This document shows, piece after piece, positions 62,618 through 64,000 of a stretch of 64,000 nucleotides of DNA. The position numbers were made by a program, and so were the translations under genes. The DNA lies in the NCBI RefSeq assembly GCF_018130765.1, contig NZ_JAFCJZ010000003.1:62001-126000 (forward strand). The letters run 5' to 3'. Numbering within the stretch: the stretch's first letter is position 1; each line of letters starts with the position of its first letter. The notes below the pieces were generated by a model that ran no database searches, was not told where the DNA came from, and saw nothing but the letters and a program-made list of their open reading frames with translations. This DNA is from Bradyrhizobium iriomotense. Lineage in GTDB: Bacteria > Pseudomonadota > Alphaproteobacteria > Rhizobiales > Xanthobacteraceae.

Positions 62618-64000
62618 CTAGAACTCGAAATAGATGAATTGGCCCGAGCTCTGCGAGCCAATCGCATAGGCCAGAACGCACGCGACCGCCATGACGGTGC
62701 AGACCACGAGCGGAGGGGCCTTCCGCGCGGCAATGCGAACGCGGCGCGCGTCATCCCATGGGTGAAGCAGAAAGAAGCCGACGATCAACGCGAGCTCGAA
62801 CGCATGCGCCGTGAGGAACGTCGATGCGTTGGCGAACGACCAGGAGAAAAGACAACCCGAGAGTATGGTGAGGGCCGAACCAAAATCCTGTGCCCGGAAG
62901 AAGACCCAGAGCAGGGCCACGATGTGAAAGGTCAGCAGAATGAGAACCCATCGAGGCGGCTTCAATCCGCGTAACGACAGCCGCTCCTGGAGCCGGTTCG
63001 CCGCCACGCCCAGCCCGTGCAGGACGCCCCAGACCAGGAACGTCCAGTTGGCGCCATGCCACAGGCCGCCCAATGCCATGGTCAGCAGGACATTACGCAA
63101 AGTCTTGACGTCGCCGTCCCTGCTTCCGCCGAGGGGGATATAGACGTAGTCGCGCAGCCAATGGGACAGCGTGATATGCCAGCGCCGCCAGAAATCGCCG
63201 ATCGAGGTCGCTAGATAGGGGCGGCGGAAATTGCCCGGCAAGCGTACGCCGACCAGCCGTGCGAGGCCGATCGCCATATCGGTATAGCCGCTGAAATCGC
63301 AATAGATCTGCACCGAATAGCCATAGAGCGCGAACAGATATTCGGCCGTGCCGAGCCCGGCCGGCCGGGCGTAGATTTCGGTGACGACCGATCCGATCGG
63401 GTCGGCAAACACCAGCTTCTTGATGAGGCCGACCGTGAACAGCGCGAGGCCCGGCAATATATTCCGGCGCAGGATCGGCATTTGCCGATGCAGTTGCGGG
63501 ATCAGTTCGTGCGGACGCAGAATCGGCCCGGCAATCAGATGAGGAAAGAACAGCACATATCCGAGCAGCCAGCGAAGCGATGCGCGGTGCGGATACGTGT
63601 CCGTTGAAACATCGACCAGGTAGGCAATGAGCGTGAAGGTGACGAACGAAATGCCGAGGGGCAGCCCGAGGCTCAGCAATCTTTCATCGTTTGCAACGCC
63701 GGCCAGACGGCTCACGGCGCCGACCACGTCATTCCAGATGAAGTTGGTATATTTGAAGAACAGCAGCGGCGTGAGAAGAATGAGCACGCTGATGCCGAGC
63801 CGCCATCTGCGGTATTTCGGGTCAACCGATGTCGTCCAACGTGTTGCGATGAATGTCGCCAGCGTGAGAAGGAACGGCAGGCCCGCGTAGGCCCAGTTCC
63901 AATACCCATAGAACACTGCACTGCCTGCGATCATCGTGTAGATGCGAAGATGCCTCGGGGTGAGCCAATGCAGGGTCAAATAGCAGGCGAAGAAAAGGAT
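62618..64000 (-). CDS. MBOAT-family O-acyltransferase (AlgI-like), 5' end outside window
   Basis: At least 460 residues of a multi-pass MBOAT protein; the frame is open to the last base (ILFFACYLTLHWLTPR at the edge), so the first ~20 residues are missing. Visible: YWNWAYAGLPFLLTLATF, FKYTNFIW, LGLPLGISFVTF, YCDFSGYTDMAIGLARLVG, RRWHITLSHWLRDYVYIPLGG and the catalytic-histidine block GGLWHGANWTFLVWGVLHGL. AlgI-type proteins pass acetyl groups across the membrane to periplasmic partners for polysaccharide O-acylation. The SGNH-like protein at 57724-59568 is a candidate partner. It is convergent with cysNC, 25 bases apart. Confidence 0.92.
   Translation of the reverse strand: MLFFACYLTLHWLTPRHLRIYTMIAGSAVFYGYWNWAYAGLPFLLTLATFIATRWTTSVDPKYRRWRLGISVLILLTPLLFFKYTNFIWNDVVGAVSRLAGVANDERLLSLGLPLGISFVTFTLIAYLVDVSTDTYPHRASLRWLLGYVLFFPHLIAGPILRPHELIPQLHRQMPILRRNILPGLALFTVGLIKKLVFADPIGSVVTEIYARPAGLGTAEYLFALYGYSVQIYCDFSGYTDMAIGLARLVGVRLPGNFRRPYLATSIGDFWRRWHITLSHWLRDYVYIPLGGSRDGDVKTLRNVLLTMALGGLWHGANWTFLVWGVLHGLGVAANRLQERLSLRGLKPPRWVLILLTFHIVALLWVFFRAQDFGSALTILSGCLFSWSFANASTFLTAHAFELALIVGFFLLHPWDDARRVRIAARKAPPLVVCTVMAVACVLAYAIGSQSSGQFIYFEF

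Overview
The window is high-GC chromosomal DNA from an alphaproteobacterium, most likely Bradyrhizobium or a close Rhizobiales relative. This is inferred from the hyp/hoxX/hoxA gene order, codon usage, the abundance of ABC/TRAP/SDR catabolic genes and the type of intergenic palindromic repeats. No rRNA, tRNA, CRISPR array, transposase or replication origin was recognised.

Region 1 (1-8.5 kb): the 3' part of a [NiFe]-hydrogenase maturation and regulation operon. It holds hypF (5' truncated by the window), hypC, hypD, hypE and hypX/hoxX, followed by the NtrC-type regulator hoxA and the sensor kinase hoxJ. Almost every junction overlaps.

Region 2 (8.5-25.9 kb): a two-armed catabolic locus. The plus arm carries an SDR, an aminotransferase, a complete polyamine/opine-type ABC transporter and pxpB-pxpC-pxpA (ATP-dependent 5-oxoprolinase type). 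The minus arm, convergent with it, carries a paralogous SDR, accB, accC, a second pxpB-pxpC pair and a BCCP-like gene that has lost its biotin lysine. A LysR gene diverges from the minus arm and is followed by an RraA-like gene and an NHL-repeat gene. Biotin carboxylase, BCCP and AHS1/AHS2 proteins together match the parts list of urea carboxylase, which suggests a split carboxylase acting on an amide or lactam.

Region 3 (26.4-37.4 kb): an island of small exported or membrane proteins, mostly of unknown function (one lipoprotein, one LprI-like, one DUF4087-like). They surround a regulatory core: a LytTR response regulator, two tandemly duplicated LytS-type histidine kinases and a LuxR-type HTH protein. 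Six transcription units that encode exported or membrane proteins are preceded by the same oriented motif (ACCGGT[G/A]CA..., with a TTG element about 18-19 bases after the first A). This looks like an undescribed local regulon.

Region 4 (37.5-44.8 kb): a carbohydrate-acid catabolic operon with a DUF1537-family kinase, a RuBisCO-like protein, a VOC protein, a fused TRAP DctQM permease and a DctP binding protein. It is divergent from a LacI regulator.

Region 5 (44.9-64 kb): a surface-glycan island. It has a NodU/CmcH-type carbamoyltransferase with an SxtJ-like protein, several glycosyltransferases, an O-antigen ligase/polymerase, two sulfotransferases, an SGNH-like protein with internal repeats, cysD and fused cysN-cysC (PAPS supply), and an MBOAT acyltransferase cut by the window end. 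Together they suggest a sulfated, carbamoylated and acylated extracellular glycan.
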